A stretch of 64,000 nucleotides of DNA, from the NCBI GenBank assembly GCA_903919075.1, contig CAIXGR010000018.1, positions 19,751 to 83,750 on the forward strand, given 5' to 3'. The notes below the pieces were generated by a model. The model did not search any database, was not told the DNA's origin, and saw only the letters and a program-made list of their open reading frames with translations. A program made the position numbers and the translations under genes. How positions within the stretch are numbered: the stretch's first letter is position 1; each line of letters opens with the position of its first letter. The stretch is from an uncultured Bacteroidota bacterium. Lineage in GTDB: Bacteria; Bacteroidota; Bacteroidia; Chitinophagales; LD1. Positions 44,512 to 53,539 of the stretch are shown here, one piece after another.

Positions 44512-45627
44512 ATGGCAACTAAAAAGAAAGCAACCGCAAAAAAGAAACCAAGCATATTAACCGATGAAGACAAGAAGTTTTTTGAAGCTTACATTAATAA
44601 CGCTTCGCCCACTGGTTTCGAAGCAGCAGGGCAAAAGCTTTGGCTTGAATACATTAAGCCCGCCATTGATAAGCATGAAGTAGATAATTACGGAACTGTA
44701 TACGGAATTGTAAACCCCGGCCAAAAGTTTAAAGTAGCTATTGAGGCACATGCCGATGAGATTTCATGGTTCGTATCATACATTACCGAACAAGGCTTGA
44801 TATATGTAAAGCGTAATGGTGGTAGTGATCATCAAATTGCGCCTTCGAAACGAGTTTGGATTCATACCCGCGATGGCAAAAAGATACCAGCCGTATTTGG
44901 TTGGCCGGCTATCCATACTCGCCGCGAGGGTAAGGAGCAGACCCCGGAAATGAAGAATATATTTTTGGATTTAGGCTGCACCAAAAAGCAGGAAGTACTT
45001 GATCTTGGAGTTCATGTAGGTTGTGTTATTACCTATCAGGATGAATTCTTTACACTAAACGGAAGATATTTCGGTGGACGCGCATTGGATAATCGTGCAG
45101 GTGGTTTTATTATTGCCAAAGTGGCCCGCATGTTAAAGGAGAACAAAAAGAAACTGCCATACAGCTTATACATTGTAAACTCAGTTCAAGAGGAAGTTGG
45201 TTTAAGAGGTGCCGAAATGGTGGCTTACGCAATTCAACCTAATTGCGCCATAGTAACCGATGTTTGCCACGATACCACCACCCCAATGATTGAAAAGACT
45301 GTTGAAGGTGATTTTACAGCAGGCAAGGGCCCCGTTTTAACCGTAGGCCCAGCAGTGCATAACAAGTTGTTAGACTTTGTATTAGATGTTGCTAAATCAA
45401 GTAAAATTCCATACCAAATTGATGCCGCGTCGCGCTCAACCGGAACCGATACCGATGCGTTTGCCTATACAAGCGGCGGCATACCATCAATGCTAATTTC
45501 ATTGCCTTTGCGTTACATGCATACCACAGTTGAATTGGTAGCAATCGAGGACGTAGAGAATGTAATTAAGTTAATGTACGAATCGCTTTTAAAGCTTTCG
45601 CCCAATTTCAACTTCAAATACTTATAG
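44512..45627 (+). CDS. M42-family metallopeptidase (glutamyl/deblocking aminopeptidase type)
   Basis: 371 residues. Cytoplasmic di-zinc aminopeptidase: metal-site motifs AIEAHADEISWFV, RALDNRAGGFI, NSVQEEVGLRGAEMV, ATVTDVCHDTT-like IVTDVCHDTTTP and the C-terminal LRYMHTTVELV. SPTGFEAAGQKLW is the typical start of the domain. The first 14 residues are a Lys/Ala-rich tail (ATKKKATAKKKP), an unusual addition for this family. Possibly trims peptides released by larger proteases. It has its own promoter. Confidence 0.93.
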   Translation: MATKKKATAKKKPSILTDEDKKFFEAYINNASPTGFEAAGQKLWLEYIKPAIDKHEVDNYGTVYGIVNPGQKFKVAIEAHADEISWFVSYITEQGLIYVKRNGGSDHQIAPSKRVWIHTRDGKKIPAVFGWPAIHTRREGKEQTPEMKNIFLDLGCTKKQEVLDLGVHVGCVITYQDEFFTLNGRYFGGRALDNRAGGFIIAKVARMLKENKKKLPYSLYIVNSVQEEVGLRGAEMVAYAIQPNCAIVTDVCHDTTTPMIEKTVEGDFTAGKGPVLTVGPAVHNKLLDFVLDVAKSSKIPYQIDAASRSTGTDTDAFAYTSGGIPSMLISLPLRYMHTTVELVAIEDVENVIKLMYESLLKLSPNFNFKYL

Positions 45628-45794
45628 TCCTGTTTAATCCCTAAGTTTTGTAATTACTATTTCCAAGGTGTTAATACTTTTAAATTTATAGCCTTGTAAA
45701 TCAACGATGTATTCAATATGGTGTGGATATACCTGTATACCCTCCATAGGCACATTCTACACCATAATTTATATTATGTAAAGTAATGCAAACT

Positions 45795-45825
45795 AAAAAA
45801 GAGATGTTTGTTAAGCATCTCTTTT
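45795..45825. terminator. bidirectional terminator between M42 and TPR genes
   Basis: AAAAGAGATG (45797-45806) and CATCTCTTTT (45816-45825), extendable to 13 bp with a GTT loop, with A- and T-runs on the two sides. Confidence 0.8.
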
Positions 45826-45838
45826 AAATTACTTAAGG

Positions 45839-46981
45839 CTACTCGCCTGTATATAAATTAATCTGGTTTAAGGTTCTTGTCGCTTGGGGGTCTTTTGGGT
45901 CAATGTTATGTGCCTTTTCAAAATATGGCTTGGCCTGTAAAAAGTATTCCTTCTGCTTCTTCTTTAATACATCATATTTTTTGCGGTCGGCATCGGTGTT
46001 TCCAAGGGCGTTCAATTCATCTGTTATTTTGGTGCCTTGGTTAAAATAATGTGCACCTAAGTTATATTGGGCTTTAAAGTTGCCCGGGTTAATAGTAATA
46101 GCTGTGTTGTAAGCCGACACCAATGAATCCTCGCTTATCTTCTCATAAGCAAGTCCTTTTACAAACCACAGCATGTCATTTTTAGGTTGGTTTTCAATAG
46201 CTCGGTTTATATATGTAATTGCTTCAGCAGCTTTACTGGCTTCAAGAAAAATATTAATCTTTTCGGTTAACAAACCACCTTCCTTAGGGTATTTGGCCAA
46301 TCCTTCATCTACAGTTTTATTTAACTCATCTGTTTTGCCTGCTTTACGCAATGTTATGGCATAATTAAGGTAGGCTTTTGCGCTTGGGTTTAATTCAAGC
46401 AACTCTCTATATACTTTTATTTGATTTGCCGTATCTCCCGCACTTTCAGCACTTTTTCCAGCATTATCTAAAGCAGTTTCTAATGCAATTTTAGGCTCTT
46501 TGCCTTTCCATTTATATATGCCGTCAATATCCTTTATGGCATAAAAAAACTTGTATGCATTTGCATAGTTATTGGTATGGTAAAGGTCCACGGCTTCATT
46601 GTAAATGTTAATTGAAAGCGGCTCCATGTATCTAAAAACTTCATCCCAATCTCTAAATTTTGAATCATTTATATCCTGTAGTTTTTTAAATGCTTTAACA
46701 GCCTCAAACGCCGAGGTGCCATATTTTTTACGAAGTGTTGAATCGCTAAAAATTAAGGTATACAACTCCCCCCTGTAAAACCAAGTTTTGCTTATGTTAA
46801 TTGTTGTCTCATTTGTTGCCGCCTCGTCACTGCATTTCATTCCCCCCTCCAAATCATCAGGCCCCCCACCCTTATTATAATTGTCCATATGGTTATACAC
46901 GCATATGTTATTCGAATTCTGTGCGTAGCCTGTGCTAACTACCGTGGCCGAAATTAAAGTTGCCAATAATATCCTTTTCAT
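45839..46981 (-). CDS. secreted tetratricopeptide-repeat protein
   Basis: 380 residues, signal peptide KRILLATLISATVVSTGYAQ. TPR-like helix pairs from about 140 onward include YRELLELNPSAKAYLNYAIT, INRAIENQPKNDMLWFVKGLA, AYNTAITINPGNFKAQYNLGA and AKPYFEKAHNIDPKDPQATR. The N-terminal part is also helical. Probably a periplasmic scaffold; partner unknown. Ends next to a bidirectional terminator. Confidence 0.88.
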   Translation of the reverse strand: MKRILLATLISATVVSTGYAQNSNNICVYNHMDNYNKGGGPDDLEGGMKCSDEAATNETTINISKTWFYRGELYTLIFSDSTLRKKYGTSAFEAVKAFKKLQDINDSKFRDWDEVFRYMEPLSINIYNEAVDLYHTNNYANAYKFFYAIKDIDGIYKWKGKEPKIALETALDNAGKSAESAGDTANQIKVYRELLELNPSAKAYLNYAITLRKAGKTDELNKTVDEGLAKYPKEGGLLTEKINIFLEASKAAEAITYINRAIENQPKNDMLWFVKGLAYEKISEDSLVSAYNTAITINPGNFKAQYNLGAHYFNQGTKITDELNALGNTDADRKKYDVLKKKQKEYFLQAKPYFEKAHNIDPKDPQATRTLNQINLYTGE

Positions 46982-47125
46982 ACTTTTGGTTTTAGGGTGT
47001 AATTATAAAACGCCAAAATAATAAATCCTTAATTTGTATGTAAAAATACAAATATCTTAATCACCAAATTATCTCATTTTCTATCTTCTTGGGGCTTTGT
47101 TTCTACCCATTATCCTATAACTTTT

Positions 47126-47133
47126 TACTTTCG
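47126..47133 (+). promoter_or_regulatory. -7 box of the PhoD-like gene
   Basis: TACTTTCG ends 4 nt before the GTG start codon, so the transcript probably begins at that codon. No TTG was found at the ideal -33 position. Confidence 0.45.
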
Positions 47134-47137
47134 CACA

Positions 47138-48463
47138 GTGAGAAAATTTGCTCTGCTCATCCTAGTATTTTTAATAGTTCAAAACAGTTCGGCGCAAAAG
47201 CATAAAAAACCAAAACTTCTTGCCGGTCCAATTGTAGGTACAGTAACCAAAACTAGTGCCAAAATATGGATAGCTTATCGCGGCAAAGGGCAAAACATGC
47301 TAATACTTGGCGATACCGCTGAAAAGAAAATTTACTACCCAACCAATTACAGCTATATAACTAACGCCAAGGGTGATATTGCTCTTACCATGGATTTCAC
47401 AGGCCTTAAGCCTAATCATAGATATAATATACTAGTTTCTATTGATGGTTGGGGATCGCATGTTAAGTACTCATTTAAAACCCAGGCTGATACAACATTA
47501 AAAGACTTCAGTTTCCTTACGGGCTCCTGCGCCTTAATGAATACTGATATTACAAGAGGCATTTGGCCCGGTGGCGCTAACTGGATTTTTTATTGGATGC
47601 GAAAAAGAGGCGGCGATTTTATGGTTTGGTTGGGTGATAACGTATATTACTTCTATCCTTGGCAGTCGACGAATTACGATGCCATGTTCGACAGGCAATT
47701 AAAACTTCGGCGTTCTTTCAGAGTTATCTATCGCGATTTTTTAGGCAACCAGCCCAACTATGCTATTTGGGATGGTAACGACTATGGTTATAACAGCCCC
47801 GATAAAAATTTTGCACTTAAAGATTCATCACTTAAAGTTTTTAAAGGCTTTTGGCCCAATAAGTATCCTGAGCAAGATAAGTTTAAGGGTAACTACTTTA
47901 ATTTTCGCTATTACGATGTCGAGTTTTTTATGATGGACGACCGCTACTATCGTGCTTCTAAAAAAGATACGGCCGCCGATTTTTTAGGCGAAACACAAAT
48001 GATTTGGCTGAAAAATAAATTATTAATGAGCGATGCTGCTTTCAAAATTATATGCATCGGGTCAGGGGTTATTAACGATACACATATAGAAGACTCCTAC
48101 GCCGACTACCCGAAAGAAAGAAACAGTCTTTTTGATTTTATAGCTACCAATAATATAAAAGGAGTAATATTTTTAACCGGTGGCAAAAATTACAGCGAAA
48201 TATCTAAACAAGACTGGAAAGGGTACCCCCTGTACGAATTTTCGTCCTCTCCTCTTACTACTCCCCCACCGCCGCGTTGGGTTTTTGGAGCAATACATAA
48301 CCAATGGCGCGTTAAAGGAACAGAGTATCCTTTCAGAAGTTTTGGGAAAATTTTTGTTAGTGGCAACAAGGATAACCGAAAATTGCAATTAGTAGTTTAT
48401 GGAAGAAGCGGGCGTAAAAGACATGAACTTTATATTAATGAAAAAGAATTAAGCCGTAAATAA
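47138..48463 (+). CDS. PhoD-like alkaline phosphatase/phosphodiesterase
   Basis: 441 residues from GTG, giving MRKFALLILVFLIVQNSSAQ (signal peptide). A fibronectin-like N-terminal domain (VGTVTKTSAKIWIAYRG) precedes the metallophosphatase domain: LTGSCALMN, FMVWLGDNVYYFYPW (metal-binding Asp/Asn), YRDFLGNQPNYAIWDGNDYG and FFMMDDRYYRA. This is the PhoD architecture, acting on phosphate mono- or diesters in the periplasm. The final metal-binding His motif is not obvious: the segment reads GVIFLTGGKNYSE where GDxH is usual, so catalytic competence is uncertain. It is 3 bp from an acyltransferase gene, hence an operon. Confidence 0.87.
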   Translation: MRKFALLILVFLIVQNSSAQKHKKPKLLAGPIVGTVTKTSAKIWIAYRGKGQNMLILGDTAEKKIYYPTNYSYITNAKGDIALTMDFTGLKPNHRYNILVSIDGWGSHVKYSFKTQADTTLKDFSFLTGSCALMNTDITRGIWPGGANWIFYWMRKRGGDFMVWLGDNVYYFYPWQSTNYDAMFDRQLKLRRSFRVIYRDFLGNQPNYAIWDGNDYGYNSPDKNFALKDSSLKVFKGFWPNKYPEQDKFKGNYFNFRYYDVEFFMMDDRYYRASKKDTAADFLGETQMIWLKNKLLMSDAAFKIICIGSGVINDTHIEDSYADYPKERNSLFDFIATNNIKGVIFLTGGKNYSEISKQDWKGYPLYEFSSSPLTTPPPPRWVFGAIHNQWRVKGTEYPFRSFGKIFVSGNKDNRKLQLVVYGRSGRKRHELYINEKELSRK

Positions 48464-48466
48464 ATT

Positions 48467-49342
48467 ATGCTAACGTATTATATAGTAGTTCCTATAATTT
48501 ATCTCCTGTCGTACATACCTACAGGTATTTTGTACCGCTTTGCACACATTATTGCTTCTATCCTCAATAAAATAGTCGGGTACCGGCGCAAAGTTGTAAT
48601 TAATAACGTGCGAAATTCTTTTCCTGAAAAAAGCGAAAAAGAAATTCAGGCTATCGCAAAAGAGTCATACCTGCACCTTGCCTATCGTATTGTAGAAAGC
48701 ATCAGGTGCTATGGTATTTCAAAAGAAGAAATTGAAGATAGAATCTCCATTAAAAATATCGAGGCCTTCGATGAATGTTATAAGCAAGGCCGGCATATAG
48801 TACAAATGGTCGGGCACATTGGCCCGTGGGAGTTCGATACCTATAAATTAAGCCTTATATGCAAGCACAAACTATACGCCATTGTAAGCAAAGTAAGCAA
48901 CCCCCATTTTAATAATTTAATACAGCGAACCAGAGGGAGATTAGGAATGCACCTGATATTTATGCAGGATAGCAAAAAGTTTTTTGAAACACCCCTACCC
49001 GAGCCATCGCTCGTAACTTTTATTTGTGACCAGTCGCCATCAAACCCCGACAGGGCCCACTGGAGTAATTTTCTGCACCGCGATACCGCCTTTTTTACCG
49101 GTGCCGAGCGCTATGCTAAATTGCACAACGCTGTGGTAATATTTACCAAAGTAACCATGAATAAAAAGGAAGGTCATTACATTGGCGAGTTTATTAAAAT
49201 TACCGATACTCCAAACGAAACCGCGCCTGGTGAAATAACCGAAAAATTCGTACGCCTCTTAGAACAACAAATTCAGGAAACCCCCGCCGATTGGTTGTGG
49301 AGCCATAAAAGATGGAAACATAAACGGAATAATAACCAGTGA
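48467..49342 (+). CDS. LpxL/HtrB-family lysophospholipid (lipid A) acyltransferase
   Basis: 291 residues. The catalytic HX4E motif is His117-IGPW-Glu122 in QMVGHIGPWEFD. FICDQSPSNPDRAHWSNFLH and the C-terminal WLWSHKRWKHKR are family landmarks. One N-terminal hydrophobic segment (about 5-35) ties it to the inner membrane. It probably adds the secondary acyl chain to lipid A; Bacteroidota use this family for penta-acyl lipid A. Co-transcribed with the PhoD-like gene. Confidence 0.93.
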   Translation: MLTYYIVVPIIYLLSYIPTGILYRFAHIIASILNKIVGYRRKVVINNVRNSFPEKSEKEIQAIAKESYLHLAYRIVESIRCYGISKEEIEDRISIKNIEAFDECYKQGRHIVQMVGHIGPWEFDTYKLSLICKHKLYAIVSKVSNPHFNNLIQRTRGRLGMHLIFMQDSKKFFETPLPEPSLVTFICDQSPSNPDRAHWSNFLHRDTAFFTGAERYAKLHNAVVIFTKVTMNKKEGHYIGEFIKITDTPNETAPGEITEKFVRLLEQQIQETPADWLWSHKRWKHKRNNNQ

Positions 49343-49493
49343 GGATATAATAAAATACGACGTAATCTGCCTGTGATGATTGGTAAACTAATCTGAATTT
49401 CCACTAGAAACTACTTGAAAAAAAACAGGACTCTCACCTACCTAAATCGGAATGGCGGAATCCTGTTATTTCTTTAATCCTGAAAAGCCTGTA

Positions 49494-49838
49494 TTATTTT
49501 CCAGCTAGCTTGTTGCGCTGCTCTGCAGTTAAAACCGAATTTATTTCATCTTCACTAACCTGGGCTAGTACTTTAATTCTTACTTTAACATCCTCAGTAA
49601 TAGCTTTGCCCGAACCTTTTATCGAGTCTGTTTGGGCATAAAAGGTTTTATTAATCTTCAATACTTTCTGATACTGATCAGTTGTTAACTGCACCTTAGT
49701 CTTAAGCTGGTCAGTCGATTCCTGTGCTCTTTTTTCAACGCTTGACGTAGCTTTCTGTTGTGGTACAATTGGGTTTATGGCAAAAGTGTTTAAAGCAATA
49801 AATGCTAACATTAAGGTTAAAATGCTTATTCTTTTCAT
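49494..49838 (-). CDS. small periplasmic protein, CpxP/Spy (LTxxQ)-like
   Basis: 114 residues. Signal peptide KRISILTLMLAFIALNTFA, then a helical mature part containing VQLTTDQYQKVLKINKTFYA and the C-terminal NSVLTAEQRNKLAGK. LT-x2-Q motifs at both ends recall Spy/CpxP chaperone-like proteins, and this pattern is common in Bacteroidota small periplasmic proteins. Neighbour of the YXWGXW-repeat gene on the same strand but separated by a terminator. Confidence 0.75.
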   Translation of the reverse strand: MKRISILTLMLAFIALNTFAINPIVPQQKATSSVEKRAQESTDQLKTKVQLTTDQYQKVLKINKTFYAQTDSIKGSGKAITEDVKVRIKVLAQVSEDEINSVLTAEQRNKLAGK

Positions 49839-49884
49839 GGTATATTTTTTTCGGGTTTATGTAAATGTATAAAAATTTATACTT

Positions 49885-49927
49885 ATAAAAAAAACCTTGG
49901 TTAAGCTTGCTGCCTTAACCAAGGTTT
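49885..49927 (-). terminator. terminator of the YXWGXW-protein gene
   Basis: Perfect 14-bp stem AAACCTTGGTTAAG/CTTAACCAAGGTTT with an 8-nt loop (49892-49927), followed on the minus strand by eight further T. Confidence 0.9.
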
Positions 49928-49973
49928 ATGCTGTTGTCCGATAGCTGTTTTTTGGCTAACATTTACTGCTTGT

Positions 49974-50780
49974 TTATCTATGTCCTCCACCGCCTCCATG
50001 ATTCCCACCACCACTTCTTCCTCCATTGTTTCCACCACCCCTGTTTCCGCCGCCGTGAAATGACGGTGCTGCATGGCCCTCATGGTTAAAATGCTGCCCA
50101 TTTATCTTGTTCATAGTTGCAGTTGAGGGTCTTCCATTGTTCGAAAACTGCCGGCTATCAACCGCCGGTGCCTGATGGTGAGATTGCTGCCTAGAAGTTG
50201 GTTGTACATGATTTTCATGCATTGCCCCCATTTCATGCTCACCTGGCCTGCCGCGCGCTCTCCCAGGCCCGTTGTAACTTGCACGGCTACCGCCACCATT
50301 TTTTATCTCTTCACGGTAAGTATTGTGAACATACCGCTCATTTACGTGCCACACTGCTGTATTATATCTAAATACTCTCCCTTCCCATCTTCCACCATAA
50401 AAGCCAAAACCGCCATAGCCATATCCATAATTAACGCCACCATAAAAACCTACGTTAGGGCCCCAATATCCGCGGTGCCATCCATAATGTCCGCTATAAA
50501 AACCCCAGTATCCTGGTGTCCAAAGTAAACCTATATGCGGAGGCCTTACCCATACACCTGGCACCCAGTAGTACCCCATGGGGGCCCATGCCCAATAACC
50601 GGGCGTCCAAAGATATCCGTCACCAGGGCAAGGCGGTTGAACATAATCTGGTATTTCAGGAGGCGCTACTTGTGTCTCCACCACAACGCCCGATGGGTCG
50701 CTGTAATAAACATCATCCTGGCTAAAGGCAACCGATGCTGCCATAGTGCAGATTGAAAATACAAGCAATAACTTTTTCAT
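49974..50780 (-). CDS. YXWGXW-repeat secreted protein with Gly/His-rich tail
   Basis: 268 residues. Signal peptide KKLLLVFSICTMAASVAFSQ. WTPGYWAW, YYWVPGVWV, LLWTPGYWGF and GWHRGYWGP are tandem W-x-P-G-x-W repeats (WXXGXW/BcpO type), at about 55-110. A Gly/Tyr-rich stretch (GGVNYGYGYGGFGFYGG) follows. The last 110 residues are low-complexity, rich in His, Gln, Asn and Gly, ending GGGNHGGGGGHR. Probably an envelope or matrix protein; the His-rich tail could bind metal (inference). Confidence 0.85.
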   Translation of the reverse strand: MKKLLLVFSICTMAASVAFSQDDVYYSDPSGVVVETQVAPPEIPDYVQPPCPGDGYLWTPGYWAWAPMGYYWVPGVWVRPPHIGLLWTPGYWGFYSGHYGWHRGYWGPNVGFYGGVNYGYGYGGFGFYGGRWEGRVFRYNTAVWHVNERYVHNTYREEIKNGGGSRASYNGPGRARGRPGEHEMGAMHENHVQPTSRQQSHHQAPAVDSRQFSNNGRPSTATMNKINGQHFNHEGHAAPSFHGGGNRGGGNNGGRSGGGNHGGGGGHR

Positions 50781-50920
50781 AACTGTGGTTTATTTTTGTA
50801 CGACAAAATATTTCGTAATTGGTATAATAATGTTTCAACTAAGGTAAACAAAATTAATGCCAGAAATATATCACACGGTAAATCCTATAATAATGGCCCA
50901 TTTTAATTATATACTTTGTA

Positions 50921-50928
50921 TATATTTG
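50921..50928 (+). promoter_or_regulatory. -7 box of the first glycine-rich protein gene
   Basis: TATATTTG, exact match, 49 nt before the ATG at 50978. The upstream -33 element is not clear. Confidence 0.5.
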
Positions 50929-50977
50929 TTTTAACACACCCTTAATTACCACATCTTGTTAACAAAAATTTGTAGTG

Positions 50978-52501
50978 ATGAATTTTTTCAAAATTTACTT
51001 TATTGCCATATTTCTTTTATTTGGAGTAACTGTTTTTGCACAAGTACAAATTAACCGCCCGGTAGAATTAGTCGGCAATACTTTCGATGCTAAAATTAAA
51101 GGTATAAAAAGTGTTACCGACAGCCTTGATGCCACCAGTGTTGAATCCATTCAAAGTGGTATTCTTATCTACGCTGTGGCTAGTGGTTCAAACAATAATT
51201 TTTTTCTTAATATTTCGCCACCTATTAATTTCTATCAGCCGGGCATGGTTTTTAATTTTCTCTCTAATCAAACAATTACAGGCTCTACCACATTAAACAT
51301 TAATAATCTTGGCGCTAAACCTATAACCAAAAGCGTTAACATGCCTTTAGCCGGTTGCGAAATACAAAACAATCAAGCAGTAACCGTAGTTTTCGATGGA
51401 ACTAATTTTCAAATGACATCCGCTTTGGCTCTTTTTGGCCCACCTCCCACCACTTCCAATGCCGGTCCTGACCAACTGAATGTAACCGCCAATACTACGG
51501 TTAACCTAGCCGCTAATATCCCTTCAAACGGCACCGGTGTATGGAATCTTATTAGTGGCGCCGGTGGCACAATCGCCAGCCCGTCTAGCCCCACAAGTAC
51601 TTTTACCGGTCAACCCTTAACTACTTACACTTTGGTGTGGGCCATTAGCAATTCGTGTGCTACAAGTACTGATACTGTAATCATTTCATTTGCTTCATGT
51701 GCGGTACCAGGTACGCAAACATTTAATTATAGCGGCAGTATTGCCAACTTTACGGTACCGGTGTGTATTACTTCTATAACTATTCAGGCATACGGAGCCC
51801 AAGGTGGCGATGGATGTTGCAGTGCCAGCGTACCCGGTGGTAAAGGTGCATATATATTAGGCACAGTTAATGTTACTCCCGGCGATATCCTCGGCATTTT
51901 AGTAGGTCAACAAGGGGGCTTTCGCAGTGGTGGCGGCGGCGGCTCTTTTATTTGGAATACAAGCAATGCGAATACCTTACTAGTAGCAGCTGGCGGCGGC
52001 GGCGGTGGTGGCGATACTAAGAATGGCAGCGTGGCTCCTACTGCCGGCGATGGGCAAATTACAACAACTACAAGTAGCGGTGGTGGTACCGGCACTGCAG
52101 CCGGTGGCACTGGCGGTAATGGTGGCACTGGTGGCGCTCCTAATCCGGTGTGGTCAGGTAGTGGTGGTGGTGCCGGTTGGAGCAGCAATGGAGCAGATGG
52201 ACAATACGGCGGCGAAGCAATCGGCACCGGTGGTGCTTCACCAGTAAACGGTGGCGCAGCTGGTAACGCTGGTCTTAATGGCGGAGTTGGCGGATATGGG
52301 GGTGGTGGCGGTGCTACTTACCCAGGCGGCGGCGGCGGTGGCTACAATGGTGGCGGTGGCGGAAACGCATGGATAGCAGGTGGTGGTAACTATGCCGGTG
52401 GCGGCGGTGGTGGAAGTTCATACTACATTAATGGCATACCTGGAAATGGTAGCGCTTCGGGCTTTCAAAGTGGCAATGGATTAGTAGTTCTTACTTGGTA
52501 A
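50978..52501 (+). CDS. secreted protein with C-terminal glycine-rich (ALK/LTK-like) domain, copy 1
   Basis: 507 residues; ATG at 50978 follows an in-frame GTG and gives MNFFKIYFIAIFLLFGVTVF, a signal peptide. A PKD/Ig-like segment (ATNAGPDQ-type TSNAGPDQLNVTANTTVNLA) is at about 165-240. Then TQTFNYSGSIANFTVPVCIT and ITIQAYGAQGGDGCC open a 240-residue glycine-rich domain with runs such as GGGGGGGD, VNVTPGDILGILVGQQGG and a closing NGLVVLTW. The same domain ends the 874-residue protein at 57436-60060. No T9SS sorting domain is present, so its export past the outer membrane is unexplained. Confidence 0.85.
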   Translation: MNFFKIYFIAIFLLFGVTVFAQVQINRPVELVGNTFDAKIKGIKSVTDSLDATSVESIQSGILIYAVASGSNNNFFLNISPPINFYQPGMVFNFLSNQTITGSTTLNINNLGAKPITKSVNMPLAGCEIQNNQAVTVVFDGTNFQMTSALALFGPPPTTSNAGPDQLNVTANTTVNLAANIPSNGTGVWNLISGAGGTIASPSSPTSTFTGQPLTTYTLVWAISNSCATSTDTVIISFASCAVPGTQTFNYSGSIANFTVPVCITSITIQAYGAQGGDGCCSASVPGGKGAYILGTVNVTPGDILGILVGQQGGFRSGGGGGSFIWNTSNANTLLVAAGGGGGGGDTKNGSVAPTAGDGQITTTTSSGGGTGTAAGGTGGNGGTGGAPNPVWSGSGGGAGWSSNGADGQYGGEAIGTGGASPVNGGAAGNAGLNGGVGGYGGGGGATYPGGGGGGYNGGGGGNAWIAGGGNYAGGGGGGSSYYINGIPGNGSASGFQSGNGLVVLTW

Positions 52502-52510
52502 TTAATAAAG

Positions 52511-52715
52511 AAGAAAAAAGACCCACACAGCTCTGAGTTAAGACGCTCTTAAGTCAGGATTTGGGCTTAGTAACATCGTTGTAATCTGCTGTTAACTTGT
52601 TTTTTGGACGAAGTCGCGACTTTCATCGCGATGCAGCCCGCCATTAACGTTACAAATTTAAGCCCGGTTCTATATTTAGTATCCATCTAACGCATTGGTC
52701 TGTGTGGGTTATCTT
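52511..52715 (-). ncRNA. candidate structured RNA, rod-like (6S-RNA-like)
   Basis: Nested long-range pairings span about 205 nt. The closing stem ACCCACACAG (52521-52530) pairs with 52700-52709, 10 bp perfect. The inner stem GGGCTTA (52563-52569) pairs with TAAGCCC (52659-52665). It is extended by GTAAC/GTTAC, GTT/AAC, AAT/ATT and GCTG/CAGC with small bulges to an apical loop. Between closing and inner stems is a large asymmetric bubble with a 10-bp hairpin (52533-52557) on one side. This is the 6S RNA plan. The minus strand is preferred because the closing stem is followed there by CTTTTTT and the bubble hairpin falls on the 3' side. No clear promoter was found; strand and identity are unproven. 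Confidence 0.45.
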
Positions 52716-53085
52716 GAGTAACGCTGAAATTGATTCAGCATTGAAGAATATCAAAGAACTAACGTGAAGTTAAATATTGAAACACCAAAAAGCAATCTTT
52801 GTTGACAAAAAATATTTTTTGTGCATAATAGTATTTTTCCAAAATTTTGGCTTACCCTTTTAAATACTATGCATCTCTTTTCTTTTCAATACAATTCTTA
52901 AGTTGTAACTGTCTCCAAAAATTATAATAAGAACATAGTTGCCTAACGTAACAACCTATAAATCACATCGTAAAACATGAACAGGGGCTTAAGTGTAGGT
53001 TTTATTAGAACTATCTACACTAAATGGCTGAAAACTCAGCAATGCACCGTACCAAGGTGTACTATATTTGTATTGTATTTTTTGT
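52716..53085. other. AT-rich spacer before the 130-residue protein gene
   Basis: No gene seen. It contains a GCTGAA/TTCAGC hairpin (52732-52748 area), an 18-bp perfect palindrome of A6/T6 type (52805-52822), and the promoter box TATATTTG (53063-53070) of the following gene. Confidence 0.5.
53063..53070 (+). promoter_or_regulatory. -7 box of the 130-residue secreted protein gene
   Basis: TATATTTG, exact consensus, 15 nt before the ATG at 53086. It rules out in-frame starts upstream of it. Confidence 0.55.
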
Positions 53086-53478
53086 ATGAAAAAAATTTAT
53101 TTAATCTTATTGGTTTCATTACTTACAAAGGCTGGGGCAGCGCAATATTCGCTTACTTTTTGCGAGGATGTAAATAATGATGGCAAACCACAAAAAGCGT
53201 CTAATTCATTTATGGTGGATAAGCAAGGCAGCGCGTTAAAGCTGTTGCTCAAAACAGATGAAAAGCTGAACACCGACCAAATGGATTTCAAAATTTACTA
53301 CATCAACGATTCAGGAAAGGAAGAAGAAATATCGAAGCTGCCTCAAAAGGTAGAACCAAGTTGGGATTATGTTTGGAAAGAATTAGTGTTTTTCGATCCC
53401 GGAAATTATCGTGTAAAAGTATATAACTCTAAAGGCCTGTATCTTACTTCAGCTAACTTAAAAGTAAATCAGGAATAA
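53086..53478 (+). CDS. small secreted protein of unknown function
   Basis: 130 residues, signal peptide KKIYLILLVSLLTKAGAAQ. Mature part contains FCEDVNNDGKPQKASNSFMV, FKIYYINDSGKEEEISKLPQ and DPGNYRVKVYNSKGLYLTSA, a predicted all-beta Ig-like fold. I do not recognise the family; the shape recalls small periplasmic proteins that bind other proteins or glycans. Own promoter and a strong terminator make it a single-gene unit. Confidence 0.7.
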   Translation: MKKIYLILLVSLLTKAGAAQYSLTFCEDVNNDGKPQKASNSFMVDKQGSALKLLLKTDEKLNTDQMDFKIYYINDSGKEEEISKLPQKVEPSWDYVWKELVFFDPGNYRVKVYNSKGLYLTSANLKVNQE

Positions 53479-53506
53479 GAATTTTTCATAGTGTTTAGTT
53501 ATTTCG

Positions 53507-53536
53507 GGCATACGGTAAAACGTATGCCTTTTTTTT
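53507..53536 (+). terminator. terminator of the 130-residue secreted protein gene
   Basis: GGCATACG/CGTATGCC, 8 bp perfect with a 6-nt loop, followed by eight T. Confidence 0.92.
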
Positions 53537-53539
53537 GCG

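Noticed and set aside
44127..44512. T-box or classical riboswitch upstream of phhA
   Set aside because: No T-box motif or known aptamer core is visible; the Tyr-coded ORF and terminator explain the leader better.
49424..49467. AACAGGA/TCCTGTT hairpin after the acyltransferase gene
   Set aside because: Loop of 30 nt and weak stem; too poor to call a terminator with confidence.
51907..52227. Pro-rich minus-strand ORF (106 codons)
   Set aside because: Antisense of a poly-Gly coding region; GGN codons read backwards as NCC give artificial proline runs.
51950..52420. GGT/GGC-rich stretch as a minisatellite or CRISPR-like array
   Set aside because: No regular repeat-spacer period; it is fully explained by the glycine-rich coding domain.
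52977..53177. 66-codon ORF before the 130-residue secreted protein
   Set aside because: No signal or domain; it overlaps the promoter box and 5' part of the real gene in another frame.
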